Assembly: GCA_905221615.1 (NCBI GenBank)
Contig: CAJNDT010005556.1
Location: 2,098,691 to 2,162,690 of the forward strand
Direction of reading: 5' to 3'
DNA length: 64,000 bases
Source: Symbiodinium sp. CCMP2592
Taxonomy: Eukaryota > Sar > Dinophyceae > Suessiales > Symbiodiniaceae
The translations under genes were made by a program, and so were the position numbers. Numbering within the stretch: position 1 is the stretch's first letter; the number at the start of each line of letters is the position of its first letter. Shown here piece by piece: positions 40,340-49,582 of the stretch. Under the pieces are notes generated by a model. The model saw nothing but the letters and a program-made list of their open reading frames with translations. It was not told the DNA's origin and made no database searches.

Positions 40340-40790
40340 CAGATAAATCCTAACCCTAAACCCTATAAACCCTATAAACCCTAAACTACGTACCGTATGA
40401 GCCCTGCTTCATTTAAGGTGGCCTTCCTGGGCTTGTTATAGAGTTCTCTCCCCCTAGCTCTCGGACAAACAAACCCTATGAATTCTAAACCTCAAACATT
40501 AAACCTTAAACCCTGTAAATCCTATAAATCCTTTCAACCCTTAGCCTTTAAGCCCTATCAACCCTAAATCCTTAACCCTTAAACCCTAAACTGTACATCC
40601 GAAACTGTGAGTGCTACGAACCCTGTACATCCTAAACCCTAAGCCCCGCAACCCTGAACCCCTAAACCCTGAACTGTACATCCGAAACTGCAAGCCCTAG
40701 CTATCGGAGGTACGGTTCCTGGGCTTATCAGAAGTATACACCCCCAAAGCCCTAAACCCAAGGCCTTTAAACCCTAAACTTTGTTTCTGA
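40340..40790 (-). repeat. Diffuse CCCTAAA-derived region
   Basis: CCCTATAAACCCTATAAACC, CCCTTAGCCTTTAAGCCC and related motifs cover about 450 bp. ACTGTACATCCGAAACTG occurs twice, about 75 bp apart. Confidence 0.7.
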
Positions 40791-40804
40791 GTCCACCAGC
40801 CCTC

Positions 40805-40998
40805 CTACGGTTGATGATATAAATCCTGCACTACCCATAATGAGGAATATACCATAGTTCCCATAGTTTCGGGTCCTTAAGGTAATGCAGGCTTTATATC
40901 ATCAACCCTAAACCCTATAGATCCCTTAAAGGAGCCCCTTAAAGGTACCCCTAAAGATCCCTTTAAAGGAGCCCTAGGGATTTATATCATCAACAGTA
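40805..40998. mobile_element. Hairpin element F9 with duplicated right terminus
   Basis: TACGGTTGATGATATAAATC pairs with TTTATATCATCAACC at 40893. TTATATCATCAAC recurs at 40982 after a 75-bp segment with TATAGATCCCTTAAAGGAGC. Confidence 0.85.
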
Positions 40999-41021
40999 GT
41001 ACTTATCGGAGGTAGCCTTCC

Positions 41022-41246
41022 TTGGCCTGTGCTCTACCGCCTTCATGGAAGTCCGCATCCTCTTCGAGACTGGCGGCTTCGGCTTCTTTTTTACGTTTTT
41101 TCTGGAAGAAAGGAGACCTAGTTGTCTTAGAAAAAGTTAACTTAGGTTCGGTTTTTCTCGAAAGAGGTAACCTAGTTTTTCTAGAAGAAGGAAACCTAGC
41201 TGTTCTTGAAAAAGGTAACCTAGCTTTTCTAGAAAGGGGTCTATGA
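41022..41246 (+). CDS. Hypothetical frame over a 30-bp minisatellite
   Basis: From about 41100 a 30-bp unit (AAAAGGTAACCTAGCTTTTC and variants) repeats four to five times. Because 30 is divisible by three, a plus frame yields a ten-residue repeat such as VFLEEGNLAVLEKGNLAFLE. The frame opens near 41022 with a non-ATG codon and ends TGA at 41246. It starts 25 bp after an F9 element. It could be a short repeat protein or a non-coding minisatellite. Confidence 0.25.
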   Translation: MACALPPSWKSASSSRLAASASFLRFFWKKGDLVVLEKVNLGSVFLERGNLVFLEEGNLAVLEKGNLAFLERGL

Positions 41247-41309
41247 TGTCGGCTTCTTTTATGGGTTCTGGGGTGAGGGTGTTTAGTTTTGGGCTTGGGG
41301 CTTGGGGAC

Positions 41310-41415
41310 TACCCAGACCTTCCAGTATCAGTTAGATAAGCAATCTAACTTCAGTTTTTCTAGGGATCCTACTATTAGTTCAGGTATGCTGCTTTATGAA
41401 GGGTTTTGAGATTCG
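41310..41415. repeat. Decayed element F7
   Basis: ACCCAGACCTTCCAGTATCA at the left, then AGGGATCCTACTATTAGTTC; the right end has decayed. Confidence 0.5.
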
Positions 41416-41598
41416 TTTATGGCGGTTTTTGGCATAGGGAGCTTCCGGTATGAGGGCGTTGTTTAGGGGTTTAGAGTTTCCAGGGGTCTGGAGGTAGACC
41501 AGTGTTTTAGAGGGTTTTCTGTCATGTAGAAGCATCTGGAAGGACTAGTAGTACTATTCCTCAGCGATCCGGTACATACTCGATCGGCTTCTAATACC

Positions 41599-42940
41599 CT
41601 AATAATTATCTTGTTCAGTTATTATGGCTTGGGAGAACGTTAAGCTTCCCCTGCAGTCACCCCCCCCAAAACTCAGCACACGAAATCTGCTCGCTACATC
41701 GCGTCCACGTATCCGAGAAAGTTCATGCACAATGCTATGGTGAAGCCAGGTTCCCCCGACCCACAGCAAGAAGGGACTTGTTGAACCTTCAACCCTAGAC
41801 ACCCCGGTTAACATGTGTGTCCCTAATGCGATCCCTTTTTGAGATACAGATACGGGAAAGCGTTTAATCACGGGTCTACATTAGTCATTAGTCCTAGTTG
41901 CGAGTTTCACGAAGAATCCAATTCTTCAAGCAGTTGCCACCCCGCGTTAATTACTGCTTGTTTGCATGGAGATTGTTAGGGCGTCCACAAGACTCCAAGC
42001 CTACATATGATGTCTACATCGGGGTTCAAAGTCTGCGAATGATTCTGTGTCTGGGGTGTGACAAGCGTTACACACCACCTTAAACCCCTTACCTGTAACA
42101 CGGTCAAAGGCCCAAGCTTTGCCCGAGCCTTCCACGCTTCAGCCTCATACAGGTATGCAGCGTTCCTTAAGGGCTCCTTTCAAAGTTTCCTGTAAGGGCT
42201 GAACAGCAAGGTCTCCATGAGGGATTGGAGGTTGTTGGGGTTTAGGGCTGAGGGACCTTGTAGCGCAATAACCATCGAGCCATCCCAAGCATAAAGAAGC
42301 ACCAACATCATTAGAGATTGAGTTCGGAGGTTGTCCTCATAGATTTCTGACAAGGGATGGTCCCAGTCCCGAATAAGCATACGCTCTCCCCAACACTATC
42401 TTACATCATAGACTACGATTCCAAACCTTTAACTATCGGGCGGACCCCGAGTTTGATGCCAAAGTCAAACCTTCAACGTTTTTGGCTGCTATCCCAGTGC
42501 CATGACTACACCATCGATTGGTGTGCATGCCTGGGGTCTGAAGCCCTAAACCCTGAAATCTGAAGCACGAGTGCAAAGAGTCGGATTCCGATCTTCCGCC
42601 CTAAGGTGCGCCATCTCCCTTGGAGCTTATGTGCCTTGGAATGGAAGCGCATGACGGTGCCAGAGACGTAGTGTGACGTCAAACAGCACTACATCTTCTT
42701 TCTGCGGACTTGCAAGACCGTCAACGGAATGAAGCACTTTCTGGATAGGTGAATCCAGGTGGCAACATCAAACAACGTGCGAAGACATACATGCCAAACT
42801 CGTCCCCAGTTCCAAATCACGAGTAGCTCTTTGTTAGCTACTGAGTTGATATCTTGCACGTGTTCACATACCTGCCTGCATACTCCCTTGGAATTTATGT
42901 AGAATTCGTGTAGCTGAGCAATGTTGTAATGGGTTCCCAT
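41599..42940 (-). CDS. Candidate gene in a repeat-free island
   Basis: About 1.35 kb without hairpins, with long minus-strand frames in series. An ATG at 42940 opens 83 codons with HEFYINSKGVCRQVCEHVQD and the module NWGRVWHVCLRTLFDVATWI, which has a relative at 50.4 kb. A second ATG at 42380 opens 66 codons (IRDWDHPLSEIYEDNLRTQS) to a TGA at 42180-42182. The same frame goes on as KEPLRNAAYLYEAEAWKARA to a GTAAGG donor-like site. A third open stretch lies at 41871-41599. Joins are unresolved. The module includes hydrophobic, Trp-rich sequence. No family is recognised. Confidence 0.35.
42736..42811 (-). repeat. 76-bp module shared with 50424-50499
   Basis: About 83 percent identical over 76 bp, with no indel, to 50424-50499. 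The similarity stops sharply at both sides, as for a shared exon or small dispersed repeat. Confidence 0.75.
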
Positions 42941-42949
42941 CCACTTTTC

Positions 42950-43440
42950 GTTATTGAGCGCATGTTAGCTTTCGAAACCGATAGGAACCTCTTCTAAAGC
43001 CCACGGCAACCCGCCCAGCCTTCAATACTCTAAATCCCACAAACCTATCCCAAATCCCATGCAGGAGACAATGAATAGCACTCCTTGGTCAAGTTGAAAC
43101 TTTGGGGAGCACCCAGAGTGTCTAAAGGAACATACATTAGCTCAGACAGCAGGAAGCCAACAAGCATAGACTTAAACCCTAAACACCCCAAAATCTGAAA
43201 CCCTAAAGACCTAGACCCAAGCTCCTCAATACCCTATGCTGTGAAGGCCTAAATAAAGGTAAACCCTAAAGTCTTAAGTCCTTAAACCCTAAACCCCAGA
43301 CCCTAAACCCCAACCACAAGAGCGAGCAAGGTTGGGCCTGCAGTCACAGCCAGGCCAAGGGGATGTTGGCTTACCCACTATAAAGGCTTCTGTAGGGTAT
43401 AGTCGGGTTTAGGGTTTAGGGGTTTAGGGTTTAGGGTTAT
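42950..43440. other. Unique DNA becoming CCCTAA-rich
   Basis: Loose CCCTAAA motifs at 43165-43320 and a TTTAGGG run at 43405-43440. No gene is supported. Confidence 0.5.
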
Positions 43441-43560
43441 AGTATAGGTGCCTTAATAACTACATATACTATTTGGTGGGTTCCTTTTTTATAGTTATAG
43501 TTATAGTCAAATGGGCCCCAAAACCCTATCCTAATTAATGAGGCCCTTACTTATACTACC
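43441..43560. mobile_element. Hairpin element F22
   Basis: ATAGGTGCCTTAATAACTAC and AAATGGGCCCCAAAACCCTA then GAGGCCCTTACTTATA. Confidence 0.6.
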
Positions 43561-43589
43561 TACAAAAGGGGGCCTTCCTTCGTTAGAAT

Positions 43590-43692
43590 CCCAGAGGGTC
43601 CAAAGTACCTATATGGTAGGAGATCTATGCTGAAAGGAACTACTATTATGATTTGGGGAAGTACCCCCCCCCCCCATAACGGGACCTCTGAG
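43590..43692. mobile_element. Hairpin element F15
   Basis: CCAGAGGGTCCAAAGTACCT then TACTATTATGATTTGGGGAA and CATAACGGGACCTCTG. Confidence 0.65.
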
Positions 43693-43704
43693 AATAGCCG
43701 GACG

Positions 43705-43805
43705 GGCTGTGTATACTGCAAGTGTGGGATTCGGTCCCAAAAGACGATCCTGATTATGGCTTCGGGGACCGCATGCCGTAATTGTAGTATATACCGACCC
43801 TCTTG
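43705..43805. mobile_element. Hairpin element F14
   Basis: GGGCTGTGTATACTGCAAGT to GTAGTATATACCGACCCTC, with CCCAAAAGACGATCCTGATT inside. Confidence 0.65.
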
Positions 43806-43938
43806 GACATAGCTTTCACAAGAGTGTTATGCAGGTTCTGTAGTTTTTTGTTCAGAAGGGCTTTGTAGACACCTAGGGATATGTAAGGTTTGTAGAAGGT
43901 TTTAGGGTTGTCACCACAGTTTCCTTTGGTTTTACACA

Positions 43939-44132
43939 TGGGGGTTTCCGAAAATCGGGGACCCTAAGAAAGTAGCCTAAATAGTAGGATCCTCATTATA
44001 AGGACCCCCAAACAAGGTAGCCCTAATTTTCGGAAACTCCAAACCCTAAACCCTTTATAGAACCCTTATAGTACCCTTATAGATCCCTTAAAGGATCCCT
44101 TGAAAGGTACCCCTAAGTTTCGGAAACTTCCA
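43939..44132. mobile_element. Hairpin element F4 with duplicated right terminus
   Basis: ATGGGGGTTTCCGAAAATCG pairs with CCCTAATTTTCGGAAACTCC (44021-44040). CCCTAAGTTTCGGAAACTTC recurs at 44111 after 70 bp of CCCTAAACCC and TATAGATCCCTTAAAGGATC. Confidence 0.85.
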
Positions 44133-44350
44133 CATGTGTTTAGCCTTCGTTCAGACGTTCAGACCGAGCCTTCTTTGAATCCTAACCTGGAGCTAGGTTG
44201 GATTTGGGGACATTTTTTATTTTCCTTATTTGGGCTTATAAGGGACCCCATATATAAAATATTTTTTCATGGTGTTTAAAGGCCAACCCAGGGGGATGCA
44301 ATAGCCTGGTGATTAGTGGGTTGTGTAACTTTAGAGTTTAGGGTTTAGGG

Positions 44351-44454
44351 TGTTGATGGACAAAATCCTGCATTACCCCGCCCAAGGACCCTAAACCATG
44401 AGAATTATGGTATATTCGTTGTTATGGGTAATGCAGGATTTTGTCCATCAGCCG
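44351..44454. mobile_element. Hairpin element F9
   Basis: TGTTGATGGACAAAATCCTG pairs with GCAGGATTTTGTCCATCAGC. Confidence 0.9.
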
Positions 44455-44590
44455 AAGGAAACTTATGGTACGCATGTCGGCCGGGGATTTCAGGTCTTTA
44501 GGGCGCCTTTTCTTCGTGGTTTCGGGTACAGGGCTTCCTTTTCGCAGAGGTCCCGAAGGTGTTCTGGAGCTCCTAAGGGTTTATCAGGTC

Positions 44591-44798
44591 CTACCTAGAC
44601 TCTCCATTCCTTTTTTTGGTTTAGAGGGAACTCCAGAAAGTTGGAATATGGCTTCAGGGTAGGATACCCTATAATTTACCATAAAGGGTTTAGGAGAATC
44701 ATATTCCAACTCTCTGGCTTTTACTATAACCAAACATATAATTAATTAGGATCCTAAAAGGTAACCCCAAAAAAGGAACTACAATGGAGACTATAGCT
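44591..44798. mobile_element. F10 hairpin containing a nested F3
   Basis: F10 begins CTACCTAGACTCTCCATTCC and ends GGAACTACAATGGAGACTAT. It is interrupted at GGTTTA|CCAAAC by F3 at 44624-44728 (AGGGAACTCCAGAAAGTTGG to CCAACTCTCTGGCTTTTACT). The intact F10 at 50164 lacks the insert. Confidence 0.85.
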
Positions 44799-44905
44799 AG
44801 TAGCTGAGTGGATACACTTTGCACTTTTCAGGGCAATAGTACCCACCATAAAACTGAAAGTGTAAACTGAAAGTGTAATCTTTTAGGGACTTAGGAACTC
44901 AGCAA
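44799..44905. repeat. Dispersed repeat F18
   Basis: TAGCTGAGTGGATACACTTT to GGAACTCAGCAATTGAG. ACTGAAAGTGTAA is tandemly doubled inside. Confidence 0.65.
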
Positions 44906-45159
44906 TTGAGAATGCAGGCTGCCAAGTTTAGGGTTTATACAGCTTAAGGTTTGGGGCGTTAGGGTTTAAGCACCGGGCTTCGGATTAGCATACTTTAATG
45001 TTTTTTTTCTTAAAGCAACCATTATGAAATAAACAAAAGTCTATACTTCTTTCTCCCTTCTTATTTAAAAGGCAAGAGAAGCGGTCTTCAAGGTCCTTAC
45101 ACCTTGCTGCCCCAACCCTGCAATCAAAGCCCTCGACTCGAACTTCTACAGTCGACCCT

Positions 45160-45250
45160 AAACCCTTCCTTAACCCCGAAGAACCTACAGTTTTAAGGAC
45201 GTATACAATAGGGAACCCCAAAAAGGGTAGGTTCTTCAGGGTTAAGGTTC
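45160..45250. mobile_element. Hairpin element F16
   Basis: CCTTAACCCCGAAGAACCTA pairs with GTAGGTTCTTCAGGGTTAAG. Confidence 0.8.
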
Positions 45251-45599
45251 ATACCCTAAACCCTTATTTAACCCCAAACCCTTTATAGAACCCATATAGA
45301 TCCCTTTAAAGGAACCCTAACTGCTTTCAGCCGGTGCTCTGAAGGCTTGGAAGGAGATGGCAACCTGACCTCTGCTCTGCCGCGCTGGCCGCAAATTCGA
45401 CGGGAGAGCTCGTGGGGCCTGTAGGGTTTATGAGGGGGTTTAGGGGTTTAGGGTTTATAAGCTTTTTGGGTTTAGGGTTTAGGATTTATAAGCTTTTTGG
45501 GTTTAAGGTTTAAAGGGGTTTCTTGAGATTTTATTAGTCAGGGCTAGGGCTTAGGGCGTACTTCTCGACAGATGGGGCGGATGATAAGGGGGACAGGTT

Positions 45600-46118
45600 T
45601 CACTTAGGATTTCCTTGCCGGTAGCACAAGAGTTCTTCAACGAGTTTGAGCACTTTAGGTTCTGCCCGCGGTTTAGGACACCGTCTTAAAATAATATTTC
45701 GCCACGCCTGGTTTAGGTCTTGGGACGTGGCACCACGGTATTCTGCAACATGTAGGCACGCATAGTTTCTCTTGTGCGGATATGTGGACAAAATCCGAAC
45801 AAGGGGCTCTAGACCGTCAACCCCCAAACCTGAACACCCTCTCGGAAAGCTGCTGAGAACTACCGAAGCGCCGGAAATTGCCACGTACTCACATCTGAGC
45901 CAGGCCCCTGTGAAACCAAAGGCCGAAGCCCAAATTACTCCCCTGTAAAAATGAAGCCAAACCCCTATCAAGCCATGGGAAACCTTGTTTCCCAGGCCCT
46001 CCCGACCAGGACCCACCAAGTACCCTTGAATAGAGCCGTTTTGGTCCTTAACAGGGGATTTTAAATGGTATGTTACAGGGTAGCTGGGGGGGCCATGGTA
46101 CAACCTACAAAGCCTCAT
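45600..46118 (-). CDS. Longest ATG frame in the window, 172 aa, unknown
   Basis: From an ATG at 46118 to a TGA at 45600. The N-terminal part is Gly/Trp/Phe-rich with no clear motif. The C-terminal third is more protein-like (LVRILSTYPHKRNYACLHVA, then a basic CPKPRAEPKVLKLVEELL). It lies between TTTAGGG-rich DNA and an F11 hairpin and contains no hairpin. A frame of this length is expected about once by chance in DNA of this size and composition, so the call is tentative. Confidence 0.2.
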   Translation of the reverse strand: MRLCRLYHGPPSYPVTYHLKSPVKDQNGSIQGYLVGPGREGLGNKVSHGLIGVWLHFYRGVIWASAFGFTGAWLRCEYVAISGASVVLSSFPRGCSGLGVDGLEPLVRILSTYPHKRNYACLHVAEYRGATSQDLNQAWRNIILRRCPKPRAEPKVLKLVEELLCYRQGNPK

Positions 46119-46140
46119 ACACCCTGCTATATACTATATA

Positions 46141-46332
46141 CCCATCGGCTCCATAGTAGTTCCTTTTCGGGATTACCTCATAGGAATCTACAAAAGTGCC
46201 GCAACAATGAGCTACTATGGTTGATGATACTAACCTGCATGACCCGGAATATGTAATATGCCATACTTCCTATGGTTTAGGGTCTTTACTTGTAATGCAG
46301 TGTTCATATCATCAACAGTATGGAGCCTCTAG
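46141..46332. mobile_element. F11 hairpin interrupted by F9
   Basis: F11 begins CCCATCGGCTCCATAGTAGT. Its right arm GAGCTACTATGG|...|TATGGAGCC is split by F9 at 46221-46318. TATGG lies on both sides (46216-46220 and 46319-46323), a 5-bp duplication. Confidence 0.9.
46221..46318. mobile_element. Nested hairpin element F9
   Basis: TTGATGATACTAACCTGCAT pairs with GCAGTGTTCATATCATCAAC. Inserted in F11. Confidence 0.85.
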
Positions 46333-46618
46333 GTAGCCTTGCAAAAAAATTGAAACGGACCCCTTTGAAGGAGCCAAGTTCTAATCACTAAGGCCCCTAT
46401 ATTGAACCGAATCATGAAGTCCTGTAGCCCTTTTTGAAAAGCTTGAAATCCTAAACCCTAAGACCTGAAGCCGGGTTTTCAATATGATGTTTACAAAGCC
46501 CTACGTATGGCCCTGCAAAAAACGCTTGAAACGCAGCCAACTAGGTGGCCGGGAGGTTCGCTCGAAGGCCTTGGGTATGTCATGGCAGCAGCTCGGCCCG
46601 AGCTGCCCTTTTTTTTTC

Positions 46619-46727
46619 ACAAAGGGTCCAAAGTACCTTTATAGTAGAATGTGGGGGATCCATATTCGGAACTACTACTATAACGCAGGGAAGTATCCAC
46701 CATAACAGTACCTAGGACCCTTTGGGT
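46619..46727. mobile_element. Hairpin element F15
   Basis: CAAAGGGTCCAAAGTACCTT pairs with CAGTACCTAGGACCCTTTGG. Confidence 0.8.
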
Positions 46728-46744
46728 TTGGGGGGGGGAGGCTC

Positions 46745-46818
46745 GGTTCCTGAGTGGTGACCTTCTGATTGAAAAGGGTAACCTTATTATAAAAGGGCTA
46801 CTCAGGAACTTCGAAGGT
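46745..46818. repeat. Small F1-related hairpin
   Basis: CGGTTCCTGAGTGGTGACC pairs imperfectly with GGGCTACTCAGGAAC. Confidence 0.55.
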
Positions 46819-47100
46819 TCTTTTAAGGGTTCTTCTAAGGGTTTCAAGGCTTTAAGGTACCGGGGTTTAGGATTTATTGCGGGTTCCTTACATATGTGGG
46901 AGATTTAGGAATTTGAATCTCTTGGAGTTATAATTGTTCAATTTTTACGACTACTTCCAGTTTACGGGTTTAAGGTCAACGGCTTCAGCTTAGGGGTGTT
47001 TAGGGGGTTTGGGATCAGGCGAGGGGGTTGGTTCGGCTTGGCGAGTCAGCGATCCAACATTCGGGCACCGCACCTTCCGGGTCTCGTTCTGATCAGGATC

Positions 47101-47205
47101 TGGGTGGTTGTCAATATTAGGGTCCCTTTTTGAGTCCTTATTCTAATACGGCACCTAATATTTAGGGTACCCAAAAAAGGCACAAATGATTTTGACAACC
47201 ACCCA
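47101..47205. mobile_element. Hairpin element F13
   Basis: TGGGTGGTTGTCAATATTAG pairs with ATTTTGACAACCACCCA. ATC flanks each side. Confidence 0.9.
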
Positions 47206-47552
47206 TCTATCTCGATTTGTGTTGTCGTAGTACCCGCTTTGAACCCAAGGGCGTATCAAATGTTTTGGTCGTCTATGGGAGGCACAATCACGACCCAGGG
47301 TTCCTTTAGGGGTTCTACAGGGTTTAGGGTTCCTTTAAGGGTTCTTATAGCGTTTAGGGTTTCGGGTTGTTTTCAAGGGTTCTATTTATAGGGTAAAGGG
47401 TTTAGGGTAGCTGTAAGAGGTGTGTAGAGCATAGCATCCTCACACTGAAGTAGGCTCAACACGGCGCCACACGTAGCCCCGCTCCTGACTCGCCTTCACT
47501 CACACCTTCAGACCGGGAACCCTTCATCCTGAAAACTCAAACCTCAAACCTT

Positions 47553-47650
47553 AGGGGTACTTAGAAATCGTTTTTTTATTTTTGCTTATAATCATCCCTA
47601 AGAAACAGCTAAAATTGTGATTTTTGCTAGGGTTCTAAGTTCAGTATAGA
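47553..47650. repeat. Dispersed repeat F24
   Basis: AGGGGTACTTAGAAATCG, CTAAGAAACAGCTAAAATTG and GCTAGGGTTCTAAGTTCAGT. The same order occurs at 50637-50735. Confidence 0.75.
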
Positions 47651-47657
47651 AACTTCC

Positions 47658-47739
47658 TTGAACTCCCAACTTCAGACCGTTGTTTTGGGCTGCCTCGCCT
47701 CCGTCTTCGGAGAGAAGCTGCTGAAAAAGGACGGGTACT
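47658..47739 (+). CDS. Exon-like piece on the left of an F2 insertion
   Basis: One plus frame reads TVVLGCLASVFGEKLLKKDG up to the element; a second frame is also open (FGLPRLRLRREAAEKGRV). If F2 and one 8-bp repeat are removed, the first frame continues as CCLKDEVIWFLLRISG on the other side. Exact boundaries and frame are uncertain. Confidence 0.25.
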
Positions 47740-47835
47740 TTAGAAGCTGCCCCCACCCTGTAATATATAAGGATTATATTAGGGCCCTATTATATTCCTA
47801 TTATACCACTATTACAGGGTGGGGGCCCCTTCTAA
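47740..47835. mobile_element. Hairpin element F2 with 8-bp target duplication
   Basis: TTAGAAGCTGCCCCCACCCT pairs with AGGGTGGGGGCCCCTTCTAA. CGGGTACT (47732-47739) and CGGGTGCT (47836-47843) flank it. Confidence 0.9.
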
Positions 47836-47912
47836 CGGGTGCTGCTTGAAGGATGAGGTTATTTGGTTTCTCTTGAGGATCTCGGGTTTGTTGTGGGGTT
47901 GTGGTTTGGTCT
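47836..47912 (+). CDS. Exon-like piece on the right of an F2 insertion
   Basis: It reads on from 47658-47739 when the element is removed (CCLKDEVIWFLLRISGLLWG), ending at a TAG near 47912. It then becomes G/T-rich low-complexity DNA. Confidence 0.2.
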
Positions 47913-47934
47913 AGAGGGTGAGGGCCGGAGGGTT

Positions 47935-48045
47935 GTTTTTTTGTTGTTGTTGTGGTTTAGGGTTTAGGGGTTTAGGGCTTGGTCTAGAGGTTTAGGATTT
48001 GTTCTGTTTTCTTGTGGTTTAGGGTTTAGGTCCGGGTTTGATGGG
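47935..48045 (+). repeat. GTT and TTTAGGG low-complexity DNA
   Basis: (GTT)n at 47940-47953, then TTTAGGGGTTTAGGG and related repeats. Confidence 0.75.
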
Positions 48046-48518
48046 CTCTTGCGGCTTGGGGTGGAGCATCTTTTCTTCCAGTCCTAAAGGGCCGTTATCA
48101 TGAGGATCCTACGTGTATGGATTGTGCATAAATCCCTCATTGTTCATACCACGCCAGGCTCCAATTCTGATTCAAGGTTCTGAAGTATCACGTGGCGCCA
48201 GCTGAATTCCGAATCCTCAATCCATTAACCCTCAAGCTGTCCCCAAAGTCCGAATCCCAAAATCTAAACACCATGGCAGCTTATGTGCACAATGTACACT
48301 ACATACGGTCCGAGTACATGGAGACGGCCAGTGGACCATTCTACCCTAGGCATCCAAGGAGCCATATTTTAAGGCTTTTGGGCCCAAAGACCATACTATA
48401 TAAGGCTTTTGGGCTATTTTGATCCTTACTAAACCCTTATTAAAATACCCTGAAAGAAACCCTTATAGAAACCTTAAGGGCCCAGGGCTACAAGCTGCAG
48501 AACCATGCCTTGGGATTT

Positions 48519-48730
48519 CCCAGAGAGCCCAATACCCCTTAATTACGGAATATGGCTAAAGTCATATGGGAGTTTCCGAAAATTAGGAGTACCTTACTTT
48601 GGGGCCTTCATAATAAGGATCCTACTATTTAGGGTACCATATTAGAATCCCCTATTTTCGGAAACTCCCATAGAGGGCCTCATATTATCATTGAAGCTAT
48701 CCTTAATTAAGGGGTATTGGGCTCTCTGCG
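48519..48730. mobile_element. F17 hairpin with nested F4
   Basis: CCCAGAGAGCCCAATACCCC pairs with GGGGTATTGGGCTCTCTG. F4 occupies 48567-48670. The intact relative at 59555-59667 shows the uninterrupted form. Confidence 0.9.
48567..48670. mobile_element. Nested hairpin element F4
   Basis: TGGGAGTTTCCGAAAATTAG pairs with TATTTTCGGAAACTCCCA, with TA on each side. Confidence 0.9.
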
Positions 48731-48800
48731 TTGGGGATGCTCCGGCCGCTGAGTGCAAGCCCTGGATCCTCTAAGCGTGAATCCCGTACTGCAGCAAGAT

Positions 48801-49018
48801 ACAGTAGAAGCTAGAAGGGCCCCCCACCCTGTAATAGTGGTATAATCGGAATATAGTAGGGCCCTAATATAATCCTTATAGTCACTATTTAGCGGGTGGG
48901 GGCAGCTTCTACAGTAGAAGCAAGAAAGTTGGAACATCATTAGCCTTAAAGCAAAGTATAGGGAATCATAGAACTGATCCTTCTAAACCCATGTTCCAAC
49001 TTTCTGGCTTCTACTGTA
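48801..49018. mobile_element. F3 hairpin with nested F2 and 11-bp duplication
   Basis: F3's left end ACAGTAGAAGC occurs at 48801-48811 and again at 48911-48921. F2 (TAGAAGGGCCCCCCACCCTG to GGGTGGGGGCAGCTTCT) lies between. F3 ends CCAACTTTCTGGCTTCTACT. Confidence 0.9.
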
Positions 49019-49074
49019 GGCCCCGTCCCTTACCCCTAATAACCTTAGGTCCTCTTACCCGGACCCAAAACCTA

Positions 49075-49172
49075 CCCTGAGGGTCCATGTACTCATATAG
49101 TATATACATTGGGTCCCTATATAGGTACTTTGGGGCCCATGTATCTCTATATGGGGACATGGACCCTGAGGG
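49075..49172. mobile_element. Hairpin element F8
   Basis: CCCTGAGGGTCCATGTACTC pairs with GGGGACATGGACCCTGAGGG. Confidence 0.9.
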
Positions 49173-49489
49173 CTATAAACCTGAAGCCTGAAGCCTGGTC
49201 AAAGATAGCACTACTAGAGCCATCAAGCTTTGGTACTTAAAAGGGGTAAGCCGTAGCAGGCTAACCGTGATTGAGCATAGACCCTAAGCCCCTTTAACAC
49301 CACCTGCAAACCCGATATTAACTCCTACAAGCCCTGCATCTTTCACCGCAGCAGCATTTTCAACTGACCTGCGACAGGACATCCAGGCCCCATACTACGT
49401 CCAGAAGCCTGGGCCTCTACCTAACCGAAGGATGCAGAGGGGTTTGTAGCACTGTATACGGGCTTCTACGTGGCTTTGCAAGGATAGAG

Positions 49490-49582
49490 AAAGACAGAGA
49501 CATGGATAGATAGATAGACCGATAGAAAGATAAATAGGCAGATAGAAACATAGATAGACAGATAGATAGATAGTATAGAGAT
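49490..49582. repeat. GATA microsatellite
   Basis: Imperfect (GATA)n, about 90 bp. The minus-strand frames across it (Tyr/Leu/Ser repeats) are artefacts. Confidence 0.95.

Noticed and set aside
41599..42380. Whole stretch as one continuous gene with reassigned stops
   Set aside because: Over about 260 codons the frame contains roughly the number of stops expected by chance, so continuity is not supported beyond the first TGA.
45600..46118. 172-codon frame as a confident gene
   Set aside because: About one open frame of this length is expected by chance in 64 kb of this composition; kept only as a low-confidence entry.
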